From NCBI RefSeq assembly GCF_003443655.1, contig NZ_CP031941.1, forward strand, positions 181,501 to 245,500: 64,000 bases of DNA. Direction: 5' to 3'. How positions within the stretch are numbered: the stretch's first letter is position 1; every line of letters begins with the position of its first letter. Source of the stretch: Nostoc sphaeroides (GTDB lineage: Bacteria > Cyanobacteriota > Cyanobacteriia > Cyanobacteriales > Nostocaceae). Positions 1-8,591 of the stretch are shown here, one piece after another. The position numbers and the translations under genes were made by a program. The notes under the pieces were generated by a model. The model ran no database searches, was not told where the DNA came from, and saw nothing but the letters and a program-made list of their open reading frames with translations.

Positions 1-500
1 TCAGCGATGACGGCGTTAGAATGGCTAGCTTCAGTACTGCCTTTGAGAATTATACTATTGCCAGTTTTAATACAAAAACCTGCTGCGATCGCTCCTAAAT
101 CTGGAAACGCCTCATAAATAAATCCAATCACTCCCAAGGGCATTAACTGGGTGTAACTTTGGGAATCTTCCAGTTGATAATCAGCAGTTCTAACGCGCCG
201 CAGCGGATCTGATAATTCCCCCAACCGTTGTAAAATGTCCACGGTCATCTCTAGCCTTGTGGGAGTCAGCTTCAGCCAGTCTAATATCAACTCAGGCACT
301 GCCATTTCCCGACTGGCTTCTAAATCCAAGGTATTGGCTTCTAGAATGTCGTCAAATGAGCGCTCAAGGGCTTGTGCCATTGCCAGTACTGCACGACTCC
401 GATCTGCTCCCTTGGTGATCCCCAACTTTAGGGAAGCATGATAGGCGCGTTGGGCACTAGTAATTGGTTCGGGGTAATCATCCAAAACTTCAACAGTCAT
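1..500 (-). CDS. proA: Gamma-glutamyl phosphate reductase, N-terminal part (cut by window edge)
   Basis: ProA reduces gamma-glutamyl phosphate to glutamate semialdehyde with NADPH, the second step of proline synthesis, in the cytoplasm. I translated the minus strand from the ATG at 498-500 and it stays open for 166 codons to the window edge. The protein begins MTVEVLDDYPEPITSAQ and carries PLGVIGFIYEAFPD and KTGNSIILKGSTEASHSN, which match the cofactor-binding region of the family. The catalytic cysteine region lies beyond the edge. The upstream gene stops at 505, 4 bp away, so the two are probably co-transcribed. Identity is confident; the rest of the gene is not visible. Confidence 0.88.
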   Translation of the reverse strand, partial: MTVEVLDDYPEPITSAQRAYHASLKLGITKGADRSRAVLAMAQALERSFDDILEANTLDLEASREMAVPELILDWLKLTPTRLEMTVDILQRLGELSDPLRRVRTADYQLEDSQSYTQLMPLGVIGFIYEAFPDLGAIAAGFCIKTGNSIILKGSTEASHSNAVIA

Positions 501-504
501 TGAG

Positions 505-978
505 TTAACGTCTGTAGGTAAGCCAGACCATTAGCGCTGGCAGAATAGCCAATAGCACCGCCACCATTGCCCAAGCAACAATGCTGGAACTATTTGCCAA
601 TCGCAGCGCTAATGGCAGCCATATAATCACTAGCACGAAAATAATGCCAAGTGCTATAGGCAGATAGCTTTCTCCCAAGCGCGGATGGACAACATGCCAA
701 CTATTTCCCATCCAACGCCAAGCCCGCTTATAGGGATAGGTGGTAGAAAGCTGTTCTAGGACATGACCATTATCTTCTACTACAAAGATTTGCTGACAGC
801 GATCGCAACCAAATGCTTCTGTCAACGTAATCGGAATTAACTGACCCCGGCGACGACAGGGACAGGGGTATTCAGCATTGAAATCTATTTTTTCGGGTTT
901 TTGAGATTGCACAAGCGTTCTAGTAACTTGAGCGTGTTTTACACGAACTACGACAATATAATCTTTTGGTAAATGCAA
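505..978 (-). CDS. Small zinc-finger-like membrane protein, unknown function
   Basis: The 157-residue product is not one I can name. Residues 39-61 hold a CPC pair and a CDRC pair, which could bind one metal ion. Two hydrophobic stretches at about 105-125 and 132-153 look like a membrane hairpin, and the protein ends in a basic tail. The start is a TTG at 976-978, since no ATG lies in frame upstream; the exact start is therefore uncertain. It sits 4 bp before proA on the same strand, which suggests one transcript, but nothing in the sequence ties it to proline synthesis. Confidence 0.65.
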   Translation of the reverse strand: MHLPKDYIVVVRVKHAQVTRTLVQSQKPEKIDFNAEYPCPCRRRGQLIPITLTEAFGCDRCQQIFVVEDNGHVLEQLSTTYPYKRAWRWMGNSWHVVHPRLGESYLPIALGIIFVLVIIWLPLALRLANSSSIVAWAMVAVLLAILPALMVWLTYRR

Positions 979-1536
979 TAGAAGCTTCTGCTACTATAGA
1001 TTGCTCTCTTTATATACATATAATATTGCAAACAGTAGATGCAGGAGACTCTAAGTATCCTAATTTTCATATCAGTACGGAGTTTTTATTTTTAGTCTTT
1101 CCCCGAAGCTGACAATCTTATTTAAAATTTACTTCTACTAGATAAAATCTAGACAAAACTAGATTTTATTTGACATTTCAAAGGGAGCATAGGAGCGGTT
1201 ATCCCTTAAGGTCGAGACACGATTTAGCTATCCGTGCATAAGTTTCAAAATCTTTAGATGTATTTAACACTTCGGCTAGGCTCAGTGTGAAATCTTAGTC
1301 AGTACACTGCTGATATTTATGACATACATGAATCTGTTTAAGAGACTAATACCCTTGAATTCCCCCATAGTTTGAACAAGTTTTACTAGATGGGTAAAAT
1401 CTATTCCCAAATAAATAGTTCCACCATATCTAAATTACTTTATATTCTACCTATCTATGAAATTCATAAAAATTAGGAACGATTCACAGGAATACAGCAC
1501 GAATCGCTAAAAACTTCAATGCACCCTAAAAATACT
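979..1536. other. Intergenic stretch with no recognisable gene
   Basis: This AT-rich interval lies between the small membrane protein and the tRNA-Gly unit. I see no open frame with coding character, no tRNA or known RNA motif, and no clear repeat element. It should hold the promoter of the leftward membrane protein-proA unit, but I cannot place one with confidence. Confidence 0.5.
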
Positions 1537-1569
1537 AAACCTCTTGAGATTTTTAACTTCAAGAGGTTT
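1537..1569 (-). terminator. Hairpin downstream of tRNA-Gly
   Basis: AAACCTCTTGA at 1537-1547 pairs perfectly with TCAAGAGGTTT at 1559-1569 around an 11-nt loop. It lies directly downstream of the leftward tRNA gene and is followed by a T-rich tract on the minus strand. A factor-independent terminator is the simplest reading; it could work in both directions. Confidence 0.6.
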
Positions 1570-1577
1570 TAGTTGGA

Positions 1578-1649
1578 AGCGGGTGACGCGATTCGAACGC
1601 GCGACATTCACCTTGGCAAGGTGACGCTCTACCACTGAGCTACACCCGC
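1578..1649 (-). tRNA. tRNA-Gly (anticodon GCC)
   Basis: The minus strand folds as a complete cloverleaf. The acceptor arms are GCGGGTG and CACCCGC, the D arm contains AGCTCAGTGGTAGAGC, the anticodon loop is TTGCCAA, and the T arm contains GTTCGAATC. The anticodon GCC reads glycine codons GGC and GGU. The discriminator base is T, and the CCA end is not encoded, since the next bases are TCCA. A hairpin terminator follows. Confidence 0.96.
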
Positions 1650-1716
1650 AATCAATTGCCATATATCAATATCTCAGATTTATCCTTAATTGTCAACCTC
1701 TTTATTTATTAATTTG

Positions 1717-1758
1717 TCATTGGTCATTGGTCATTGGTCATTGGTCATTGGTCATTGG
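1717..1758. repeat. Heptamer tandem repeat (STRR), six TCATTGG units
   Basis: Six exact copies of TCATTGG run head to tail, followed by degenerate ATGACAAA/AATGACT units up to the end of ribH. Such short tandemly repeated repetitive sequences are typical of heterocyst-forming cyanobacteria. The array lies between the tRNA and the 3' end of ribH. Confidence 0.9.
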
Positions 1759-1791
1759 TGAATGACAAAGGACAAATGACTAATGACTCAT

Positions 1792-2370
1792 TTAGCCTAG
1801 TTCTTCTGACTCCGCAGTTAAATTGCCGATGCTGGCACTTTGAAAAGAGGCTGGCAAAGACTGGTTATTACGAGAATATGGCTCTGCCAGGTTAGAACGC
1901 AGTTGCCGCATGAGGCTTGCCATTTCTAGGGCATTCAGGGCATAATCCCAGCCATGATTACCTTTGATGCCTGCCCGTTCTAAGGCTTGCTGCATAGTGT
2001 CTACTGTCAAAATGCCAAAAATTACTGGCACTCCAGTTTGAAAGCTAGCGGCGGCGATACCTTTAGAAACTTCGGCTGATACATAATCAAAATGGGGTGT
2101 TTGCCCACGAATGACTGCACCTAGACAAATTACAGCATCATAACGATGGGAAAGTGCTAGTTGGCGAGCTACTAAAGGTACCTCAAAACTTCCTGGAACC
2201 CAAACATAGTCTACCTGATTACCTTGGGGGTTAGGATCTACACCGTGGCGTTTCAAGCAATCTTGACATCCCTCTAGCAGCTTTCCGGTAACTAGGTCAT
2301 TAAATCGACCAATCACCACTGCAAACCGGAAAGGCTCCGTTTGGGTAAAAGTTCCCTCGAAAACTGCCAT
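1792..2370 (-). CDS. ribH: 6,7-dimethyl-8-ribityllumazine synthase
   Basis: RibH condenses 5-amino-6-ribitylamino-uracil with dihydroxybutanone phosphate to form lumazine, the penultimate step of riboflavin synthesis. Residues 1-157 match the family closely: [20 protein letters not shown] near the N-terminus, the VPGSFEVP loop, [16 protein letters not shown] with the catalytic histidine, and [14 protein letters not shown] near the end. The protein has 192 residues against about 155 in the usual enzyme. The extra 35-residue tail is polar and low-complexity and ends close to an STRR array, so it may be a lineage-specific extension. psbZ lies upstream on the same strand. Confidence 0.95.
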   Translation of the reverse strand: MAVFEGTFTQTEPFRFAVVIGRFNDLVTGKLLEGCQDCLKRHGVDPNPQGNQVDYVWVPGSFEVPLVARQLALSHRYDAVICLGAVIRGQTPHFDYVSAEVSKGIAAASFQTGVPVIFGILTVDTMQQALERAGIKGNHGWDYALNALEMASLMRQLRSNLAEPYSRNNQSLPASFQSASIGNLTAESEELG

Positions 2371-2424
2371 GACTGCCTCTTAATCAACTATAGTTCTGGC
2401 CAATATACATTTCTTATTTAAATG

Positions 2425-2518
2425 TAGAGGAGCAGGAAAGCGCGGTTAAAAAAAGGAAATCGGAAAAAATTTCTCCTTTTATCCTTTGGTCTTTGACCTT
2501 GGCTTTTCTGCTCCTCTA
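2425..2518. repeat. Inverted repeat between psbZ and ribH
   Basis: TAGAGGAGCAGGAAAGC at 2425-2441 is answered by GCTTTTCTGCTCCTCTA at 2502-2518, with about 60 bp of purine-rich then pyrimidine-rich DNA between them. The arms could form a long hairpin in the psbZ transcript and reduce read-through into ribH, or mark a small MITE-like element. No encoded protein is evident. Confidence 0.55.
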
Positions 2519-2558
2519 GTTCTTATATTATGTGCCTGCGCCAGAGTGAAGCCGTCGC

Positions 2559-2747
2559 CTACACAACAAAAAAGTTTAACAAACCAACTAAAAATACCAA
2601 ACCAATCCAGGCGGCGGAACCAACCCAGAGTAACTTCTTAGATTCAACCCAATTTTGGGGAGTGGCGTAAGCTACGGGGACGCCAACAACCAGGACAAAA
2701 GACAATAGAACTAGGCTTATCAAGGCAAATTGGAATATTATGGTCAT
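2559..2747 (-). CDS. psbZ: Photosystem II reaction centre protein Z
   Basis: PsbZ (Ycf9) is a small thylakoid membrane subunit of photosystem II involved in stable core and antenna interaction. The 62-residue product begins [20 protein letters not shown], has two membrane spans (about 3-25 and 40-60) and keeps the [10 protein letters not shown] loop between them, as in other cyanobacteria and chloroplasts. I chose the ATG at 2745-2747 because GGGAG lies a suitable distance upstream; an in-frame ATG five codons earlier would swallow that ribosome-binding site. It is read toward ribH. Confidence 0.95.
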   Translation of the reverse strand: MTIIFQFALISLVLLSFVLVVGVPVAYATPQNWVESKKLLWVGSAAWIGLVFLVGLLNFFVV

Positions 2748-2898
2748 TTTTGATTCTCCCAATACAGCTAAATACTAAGGATAGAATATCCTTAAAGGGC
2801 GACACTGACACTTTCTTATTATTTTTAAGCTAGCAGAAATTGCAACATTTTAGCCATTTGTCCTTTGTCTAAGTACCAATGACTAATGACTCTTAACT

Positions 2899-5610
2899 AT
2901 GGATTTAATTCTTTGCCACACAACAGCAGATTTTGACGCACTAGGAGCAGCAGTAGGGTTAACGCGCCTACTACCGGGAAGTAAGATTGTGCTGACTGCC
3001 GGTTCTCACCCTCCTGTACGGGATTTTTTAGCATTGCATCGGGATGAATATCCGCTAATTGAACGCCGTTCGGTGAATCCAGAAAAAATTCGTTCTCTGA
3101 GTGTGGTGGATACGCAACAGCGCGATCGCTTGGGTAAAGCTGCTGAATGGTTAGATTTACCCAATCTGAAAGAAATTATAGTTTATGATCATCACTTAGG
3201 ACAAGAATCAGATATTTCTGCCACGCGATCGCATCTTTCCTCGGTAGGAGCCGCCACAACTTTAATTGTGGAGCAATTGCAACAACAGGAAATTTCCTTG
3301 ACTTCTGCTGAAGCCACGGTGATGGCTTTGGGTATCCACGTTGACACTGGCTCTTTGACTTATGATCAATCTACACCACGAGATGCCCTAGCTTTGGCTT
3401 GGTTGATGGAACAAGGTGCGAGTTTATCAGTAATTTCTACCTACCGTGACCCTGGCTTGTCTTTACAATTGCAGCAGTTATTAACTGAATCGCTGGAAAA
3501 TTTAGAATATCTTTGTCTACGCGGATATACGGTTGCTTGGGTAACTCTAAGAACTAAAAATTTTGTGCCTGGGTTATCGAGTTTGGCATCGCAACTCGTG
3601 GAATTAACCGAAATTGATGCCCTACTGTTGGCCAATGAATATGATTTGGATGAAAGTGATTCACGGTTAACTGTAATTGGGCGATCGCAAATTCCCAAAA
3701 CAAATCTTAACGTATTATTCCAACTTCTCGGTGGCGGCGGTCATTCACAAGCCGCATCGCTAAATCTAAGGGGAGTTGATTCAGAGGCAATATTAAAACA
3801 ACTTCTGGACGGGGTAAAAGCGCAAATTCCCCATCCTCTCACCGCAAGAGACTTGATGTCTTCTCCGGTTCGCACAATTCTACCTGAAACCACAATTGCC
3901 GAAGCCCAGCGCATTTTATTACGCTATGGACACTCTGGTTTATCTGTAGTCGATGCCCAAGGGCAACTAGTAGGTATTATTTCGCGCCGGGATCTTGATG
4001 TTGCGCTGCACCACGGATTTAGTCATGCGCCAGTTAAAGGCTACATGACCACAAATCTTAAAACGATCGCACCAGATACGACATTGCCACAAATTGAGTC
4101 GCTGATGGTGACTTATGATATCGGACGCTTACCAGTATTGGAGAATGAGCAGTTAGTTGGTCTGGTCACTCGTACTGATGTCTTGCGGGAATTACATCAA
4201 GAAAGGGATGAAGACGAAGAGGACGAGCAAAAATTCAAAATTCAAAATTCAAAATTCAAAATTTCTCTCAGCACTGAGTTACAAAATCGCCTTGCTCCGC
4301 AACTTTGGAAATTGCTCACCATAGCATCGCAAGAGTCAGAAAAACGGGGTTGGCATCTTTATCTTGTTGGGGGTGCAGTGCGGGATTTACTGCTAGCTGA
4401 AGCAGCATCGGGTACTTTGATGATTAAAGATATTGATCTTGTGGTTGATGGCTTTCACAAATCAGCAGATGTGGGTGCTGGTGTGGAATTAGCAAAGGCA
4501 CTTCAACAAGTTTACCCTGCGGCTCGTTTAGAAATCCACGGGGCTTTTCAAACTGCGGCTTTGCTGTGGCACAAAGACCCAGAATTAGATTCTCTATGGG
4601 TAGATATTGCCACCGCTAGAACAGAATTTTATCCTTATCCAGCAGCAAATCCAGAAGTTGAGGCGAGTTCTATTCGTCAAGACTTGTATCGTCGAGATTT
4701 TACCATCAATGCGATCGCCTTGCGCCTAACTACTCCCCGTGCTGGTGAATTACTCGATTTCTTTGGCGGATTACTAGATTTACAAGCCAAGCATATTCGG
4801 GTTTTACACCCCAACAGCTTTATCGAAGACCCCACCCGGATTTATCGTGGCGTGCGCTTTGCTGTGCGCTTTGGGTTTGAGATAGAACCGCAAACTGAAG
4901 AGTTTATCCGCTATGCCATCAATAGTGGTGTTTACGATCGCACTGCTCAAGAGAATAGCAAAACTCCAGCCCTGCAAACTAGACTGAAAACAGAATTAAA
5001 ACACATTCTAGAAGCGCCCTACTGGAAATCGGCTTTAGAGTTACTCGATAATTTAGGGGCATTGCAATGCATCCATCCTACCCTGAAGCTAGATGTAGAA
5101 CTGCTGCGGCAATTACGCTTACTAGAACGATGCTTGCGGCGATTTGATGCTGAACAAACTCTCATCCATTGGGAAATGCGCTTAGAAGCGTTAATCAACC
5201 ATCTAGCACCACAATATCGAGGGAAAGTAGCAAAAAATCTGCAACTGCAAGAGGATAGCATAAAACGCTTGCAAAACTTGGCTTCTGCCCAAACTGAAGT
5301 GAAGGAATCTTTGCCTAAGTGTCAAAGTCCCAGTCAAGTAGTGCAGTTGCTGCGACAGTACGATTTACCAATGCTAATTTTAATTGCTTTGCAAAGTCCG
5401 CGATCGCTTAGACATCAAATTTGGGAATATTTAACTGTTTTGGCTAATGTGCAGCCACTATTAAATGGCAATGATTTAAAGAAACTTGGTTATAAACCAG
5501 GGCCTCAATATCGGCAAATATTAGATGATATGCTTGATGCTACCTTGGATAGAGTAATTAAAGATAAGACTGAAGCTAGGGAGTTTTTAGCCAAGCATTA
5601 TCCTCATTAA
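2899..5610 (+). CDS. DHH phosphoesterase / CBS / CCA-adding tRNA nucleotidyltransferase fusion
   Basis: This 903-residue protein joins three modules. Residues 1-310 are a DHH-type phosphoesterase, with ADFDALGAA, a DHH at about 117 and [10 protein letters not shown] at about 275. Residues 318-435 are a pair of CBS domains that usually bind adenine nucleotides. Residues 470-900 are a class II CCA-adding enzyme or poly(A) polymerase, with [11 protein letters not shown] and the DIDLVVDG catalytic acids, followed by the RNA-binding helical part. It probably repairs tRNA 3' ends; the DHH part may degrade a small nucleotide or RNA. The architecture is known in cyanobacteria. A short repeat-encoded linker (about residues 444-455) separates the CBS and transferase modules. 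Confidence 0.9.
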   Translation: MDLILCHTTADFDALGAAVGLTRLLPGSKIVLTAGSHPPVRDFLALHRDEYPLIERRSVNPEKIRSLSVVDTQQRDRLGKAAEWLDLPNLKEIIVYDHHLGQESDISATRSHLSSVGAATTLIVEQLQQQEISLTSAEATVMALGIHVDTGSLTYDQSTPRDALALAWLMEQGASLSVISTYRDPGLSLQLQQLLTESLENLEYLCLRGYTVAWVTLRTKNFVPGLSSLASQLVELTEIDALLLANEYDLDESDSRLTVIGRSQIPKTNLNVLFQLLGGGGHSQAASLNLRGVDSEAILKQLLDGVKAQIPHPLTARDLMSSPVRTILPETTIAEAQRILLRYGHSGLSVVDAQGQLVGIISRRDLDVALHHGFSHAPVKGYMTTNLKTIAPDTTLPQIESLMVTYDIGRLPVLENEQLVGLVTRTDVLRELHQERDEDEEDEQKFKIQNSKFKISLSTELQNRLAPQLWKLLTIASQESEKRGWHLYLVGGAVRDLLLAEAASGTLMIKDIDLVVDGFHKSADVGAGVELAKALQQVYPAARLEIHGAFQTAALLWHKDPELDSLWVDIATARTEFYPYPAANPEVEASSIRQDLYRRDFTINAIALRLTTPRAGELLDFFGGLLDLQAKHIRVLHPNSFIEDPTRIYRGVRFAVRFGFEIEPQTEEFIRYAINSGVYDRTAQENSKTPALQTRLKTELKHILEAPYWKSALELLDNLGALQCIHPTLKLDVELLRQLRLLERCLRRFDAEQTLIHWEMRLEALINHLAPQYRGKVAKNLQLQEDSIKRLQNLASAQTEVKESLPKCQSPSQVVQLLRQYDLPMLILIALQSPRSLRHQIWEYLTVLANVQPLLNGNDLKKLGYKPGPQYRQILDDMLDATLDRVIKDKTEAREFLAKHYPH
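4228..4262 (+). repeat. ATTCAAA heptamer repeat inside a coding region
   Basis: The run AAATTCAAAATTCAAAATTC, continuing for two further units, lies inside the DHH/CBS/CCA-adding gene. It encodes a [11 protein letters not shown]-type peptide in the linker after the second CBS domain. The same kind of heptamer array is otherwise intergenic in Nostoc genomes. The frame is kept, so the protein tolerates it. Confidence 0.8.
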
Positions 5611-5635
5611 TTTATATTTCACACATCTAGTTTTT

Positions 5636-6220
5636 ATGCAAACACAAACACCGAAAAAATCCTACAGTCCAGAGGAATATTTACAACTAGAGGAGACATC
5701 AGAATGCAAAAATGAATATAGAGACGGGGAAATAATTCCTATGGCTGGTGGTACAACTAATCACAATGAAATTGCAGGTAATTTTTACGCCAATTTTAAA
5801 TTTACAATGCGGGGTAAAAATTACAAAATCTACATGGGTGATGTGAAATTGTGGATACAGCGTTATCGGATCTACACTTATCCTGATGTCATGGTTATTC
5901 AGGGAGAACCAATATATGAGGGAACTGGCACTACTACAGTCACCAATCCCATAATGATTGTGGAAGTATTATCTAAATCGACAGAGAATCACGATCGAAC
6001 TAATAAATTTAGATTTTATCGTTCTATTGCGACACTCAAAGAATATATTATGATTAATCAATATGAATATCTTGTTGAGCAGTTTAATAAAAATGCTGAA
6101 GGGCAATGGGTATTAACTGAATACGAATCAGTAGATGCTGTATTATCACTAAAATCAATAGGTTTTCAAATTTCCTTTAGCGATATTTATCAAGAAGTTA
6201 GTTTTGAAATACAAGAATAA
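5636..6220 (+). CDS. Uma2 family (DUF820) putative endonuclease
   Basis: The 194-residue protein has the Uma2 layout, a PD-(D/E)XK-like fold that is heavily expanded in cyanobacteria. Visible hallmarks are YLQLEETSECKNEYRDGEI near the N-terminus, a GGTTNHNEIAGN segment, PDVMVI at about 85 with a probable metal-binding aspartate, and IVEVLSKSTENHDRTNKF at about 110. It starts 25 bp after the preceding gene and converges with another Uma2 gene. The natural substrate of these proteins is unknown; an accessory or mobile-element-linked role is inference. Confidence 0.85.
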   Translation: MQTQTPKKSYSPEEYLQLEETSECKNEYRDGEIIPMAGGTTNHNEIAGNFYANFKFTMRGKNYKIYMGDVKLWIQRYRIYTYPDVMVIQGEPIYEGTGTTTVTNPIMIVEVLSKSTENHDRTNKFRFYRSIATLKEYIMINQYEYLVEQFNKNAEGQWVLTEYESVDAVLSLKSIGFQISFSDIYQEVSFEIQE

Positions 6221-6241
6221 TCATAATGCGATCGCAGTAAT

Positions 6242-6922
6242 CTAAATTGTATCTGGATCAATATTTAACTCGCGCAGTTTTGCTGCCAAACGTTCTGCCT
6301 TTTGTTCTGCTTGTTCTGCCGTTTCTTCAGGTGTTGGTACTAGTTGACCATCTCGTGTAAAAAACCGCAATAGTCCCTGATAAACTCCCAGATATAACCC
6401 TAGTTGATGACTCCATAAATATCCTTGCTCACTTGGTTGTAGAGGTTGATATTCTCCATCTACTAAATGAAATCCTGCAAATTCTTGTGTGTAAGGGTCA
6501 AACCAAAAATAATCGGGTGTGCGGAAGGTATCTTGATAAATTGTTTTCTTTAAACCTTTATCAGTATTCGCTGTTGAGTCAGACAAAATTTCTAAAATTA
6601 CATTCGGATATTTGCCATCTTCTTCCCAAACTACCCAACTTTTACGGGTTTTACGTTCAGTTCCGAACACTACAAAAAAGTCTGGCCCTCGGAAGTGTTC
6701 TGATTTGCGTTGGCGCGGACTGTAGTAGATAGTCAGATTTCCCGCCGCATAGAAATCATTTCTATCTCGCCACAACCATTCCAGACATGTTAAAAGTAGG
6801 ATTATTTGCCGTAAATGCAGTTCGCTTTCCAAGGGAGGTTCGTCACTATATAAATCACCAGGGGGAAATATAACATCTTGGCAGATGCCTTTTTGATCAT
6901 TTAATTCTTGAGCTATGGTCAT
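6242..6922 (-). CDS. Uma2 family (DUF820) putative endonuclease, long C-terminus
   Basis: The second Uma2-type protein (226 residues) is convergent with the first. It carries GPDFFVVFG, VVWEEDGKYPNVILEILSDS with the probable catalytic acids, and DYFWFDPYTQEFAGF. A final 40 residues rich in Glu, Ala and Gln (about 188-220) look like a short coiled coil, as seen in many cyanobacterial Uma2 proteins. It differs enough in sequence from its neighbour that recent tandem duplication is unlikely. Function is not established. Confidence 0.85.
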   Translation of the reverse strand: MTIAQELNDQKGICQDVIFPPGDLYSDEPPLESELHLRQIILLLTCLEWLWRDRNDFYAAGNLTIYYSPRQRKSEHFRGPDFFVVFGTERKTRKSWVVWEEDGKYPNVILEILSDSTANTDKGLKKTIYQDTFRTPDYFWFDPYTQEFAGFHLVDGEYQPLQPSEQGYLWSHQLGLYLGVYQGLLRFFTRDGQLVPTPEETAEQAEQKAERLAAKLRELNIDPDTI

Positions 6923-7012
6923 AGAATGGATACGGCATCAAGTAGTTATGGATTTATTTTAGCAGTTTTGTAGTTAGCGATCGCGTAGCGTACCGTAGGC
7001 GATCGCCTATTT

Positions 7013-7099
7013 TTAGGGTAAGGGTAAATAAACTATTCTGTCTTGATATTCATCGTCTTCTGATGCCAAAGTAGGTATTATTAATTCTTCTATATTTTC
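7013..7099 (-). pseudogene. Possible 3' remnant of a gene cut by a MITE
   Basis: Read leftwards from the edge of the adjacent MITE, one frame is open for 28 codons, ENIEELIIPTLASEDDEYQD and then RIVYLPLP, before a stop at 7013-7015. The acidic, protein-like composition suggests the tail of a gene whose 5' part is gone. The upstream DUF433 gene ends in a different frame, so this is not simply its continuation. I do not recognise the family, and a chance open frame is possible. Confidence 0.3.
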
Positions 7100-7268
7100 C
7101 AGGGCTATTTCATTCTCATATAGTTCGCCTCCAAATGAATTCACCTCTCTTATAGCGAAAATCTTCTTAAGACGACTGAGAAAAGTTTATAGTCCGTTTT
7201 AACGGACTTTAGCTATTAGCCCGGAACTTCAGTTCTGGGCGGTTTCTGTCTGCAACGAAATAGCCCTG
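7100..7268. mobile_element. MITE-like element, copy A (CAGGGCTATTTC inverted ends)
   Basis: Perfect 12-bp inverted ends, CAGGGCTATTTC at 7100-7111 and GAAATAGCCCTG at 7257-7268, bound 169 bp with no coding potential. Inside are several small palindromes, including GTCCGTTTTAACGGAC and CCGGAACTTCAGTTCTGG. The 9-mer TATATTTTC occurs at 7091-7099 and 7270-7278, which looks like a target-site duplication offset by one base. A related copy lies at 31980-32138. No transposase is present, so movement would depend on an enzyme elsewhere. Confidence 0.75.
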
Positions 7269-7607
7269 TTATATTTTCACGTTAGCTTGTCTTTCGATTC
7301 GGAGTTGGCGCAGTTTTTCTGACACTGGCGGCGGATTAAGCCTCTGTTCTTCTCGAATTCTATGACCGTGTTCTATCCAGTTTTTGATGTAAGCACTGAC
7401 AGTTTCTTTGTTTTGCAGATAATAAAGAATTGTTGCATATACTTGTTCTAAAGATATTGTTTGATAAATTTGGGCAATTTCTTCTGGAGAACGTCCACAA
7501 TCAATGTATTCATAAAGAATTGTTTCAATACCAATTCTTGAGTCTTTTAGTCTAATGTCTTCAGAAGAGAGAAAGTTGAAATACTCTGCGATATTTTTGG
7601 TAGACAT
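7269..7607 (-). CDS. DUF433-type antitoxin-like protein
   Basis: The 112-residue product contains a DUF433-like helical core at about 20-60: DSRIGIETILYEYIDCGRSPEEIAQIYQ. This family often acts as the antitoxin of DUF433/DUF5615 pairs, with a winged-helix-like DNA-binding part and a C-terminal toxin-binding tail, here RLNPPPVSEKLRQLRIERQA. The usual partner gene directly downstream is missing; instead the stop codon abuts a MITE and an unexplained remnant. The start at 7605-7607 is an ATG. The unit may be an orphan. Confidence 0.75.
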   Translation of the reverse strand: MSTKNIAEYFNFLSSEDIRLKDSRIGIETILYEYIDCGRSPEEIAQIYQTISLEQVYATILYYLQNKETVSAYIKNWIEHGHRIREEQRLNPPPVSEKLRQLRIERQANVKI

Positions 7608-7847
7608 AGATTAACCTATATTCATAGTTAGTTATTATATATAGTAATCTTTTTGTTCAAGCGATAAGCTTGACGGCATAGCGATCGCTTACCGCACTAC
7701 ATTAACGCTTTGCAAAAAAATGCGATCGCATTCTTAGCTAGCTAGATTAAATTGAAAATCTGTAGCTGGCTTTAAACAACAGCATAATTTACTATTAATA
7801 TGAGAATATATTGAGGATAAAGCATCCTACAATTCAAGGATGTGAGA

Positions 7848-8072
7848 CTATGCTGCATATCTAATAATCTCAACTTCTGCGCCATTATTAACAGCCACTT
7901 CTGCCCTTTCTAGGACTTGTTCAGTGATTGAATCACTTAAATAATATTCCCCACAGTTATCACAAACTTCTGCTGGAACTTTTTTAATTACAATAATACA
8001 GTCATCTCTTTCCAAGGTAACAGTTACTAAACCTGGTTGAGTTTCTCCGTGCTTGCAAATGACACATCTCAT
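7848..8072 (-). CDS. YgiT/MqsA-type zinc-finger antitoxin
   Basis: The 74-residue protein begins MRCVICKHGETQPG and has a second CDNC motif at about 37-40, so CxxC...CxxC could bind one zinc ion as in the N-terminal half of MqsA. The EYYLSDSITEQVLERAE segment follows. Its ATG overlaps the stop of the upstream DUF4258 gene by 4 bp, a layout typical of toxin-antitoxin operons with the toxin first. It lacks the C-terminal helix-turn-helix of full MqsA, so any DNA binding would need another domain. Confidence 0.8.
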   Translation of the reverse strand: MRCVICKHGETQPGLVTVTLERDDCIIVIKKVPAEVCDNCGEYYLSDSITEQVLERAEVAVNNGAEVEIIRYAA

Positions 8073-8353
8073 AATTTTTGTATCCTATTTCTAAAATCAT
8101 TTGACCAAATATTGGGGTCAGGAATATAAGCAGTTACTATATATCCTGTATCTGTAGATTCATCGTAGGAACATACGACATGAATTGGTTTACCTTCTAC
8201 AAAATCAAATATTAGATAACTGGGAAAGGGTGTGTCATCGAGATTTTCTTCTATTACTTCTCCATAAACGATTACAGATTCTACTTCCTTTTTACTTATT
8301 CGACGATAAAACATCTGTTGGATAGCATGACGGGAAAAACTAGATTCTGACAA
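8069..8353 (-). CDS. DUF4258 protein, probable toxin partner
   Basis: The 94-residue product has the DUF4258 signature: FSRHAIQQMFYRRISKKEVE near the start and IHVVCSYDESTDTGYIVTAYIPD near the end. DUF4258 proteins are small RelE-like folds commonly found beside YgiT-type zinc-finger antitoxins, as here. The two frames overlap by 4 bp (ATGA). An RNA-cleaving role is inferred from fold and context; no catalytic residue can be assigned by eye. Confidence 0.78.
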   Translation of the reverse strand: MSESSFSRHAIQQMFYRRISKKEVESVIVYGEVIEENLDDTPFPSYLIFDFVEGKPIHVVCSYDESTDTGYIVTAYIPDPNIWSNDFRNRIQKL

Positions 8354-8426
8354 TACATGAATATTTATTACAAACTTAATATAAAACTATGGTTTGATAA
8401 GGTGAACAGTTGAAAATGGATAGATT

Positions 8427-8591
8427 TTAAATCTTCTGGGCGTTATTAACTTTTTCTCCTGCTCTAATATCAGTTAAGTCATCATATACTGCTTGGGGTA
8501 TATTCACTTGACCATAAATATTTTCAAGCAAAGACAATTTATCTACCTTTGCTAAACTGCTAAGAGGTGAAGTATTACTAACAATAATCAT
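8427..8591 (-). pseudogene. Truncated DUF3368 PIN-domain toxin
   Basis: I translated the minus strand from the ATG at 8589-8591: MIIVSNTSPLSSLAKVDKLS is the classic N-terminus of DUF3368 PIN nucleases, with the first acidic position replaced by serine-asparagine as in that family. The frame stops after 54 codons, whereas full proteins have roughly 150-160 residues, so the catalytic core is lost. Its start overlaps the stop of the upstream UPF0175 gene (ATGA). This is a dead toxin with its antitoxin retained. Confidence 0.75.

Noticed and set aside
1717-1758. Possible CRISPR-like array
   Set aside because: Units are seven bases with no spacers; this is an STRR. No CRISPR array is visible anywhere in the window.
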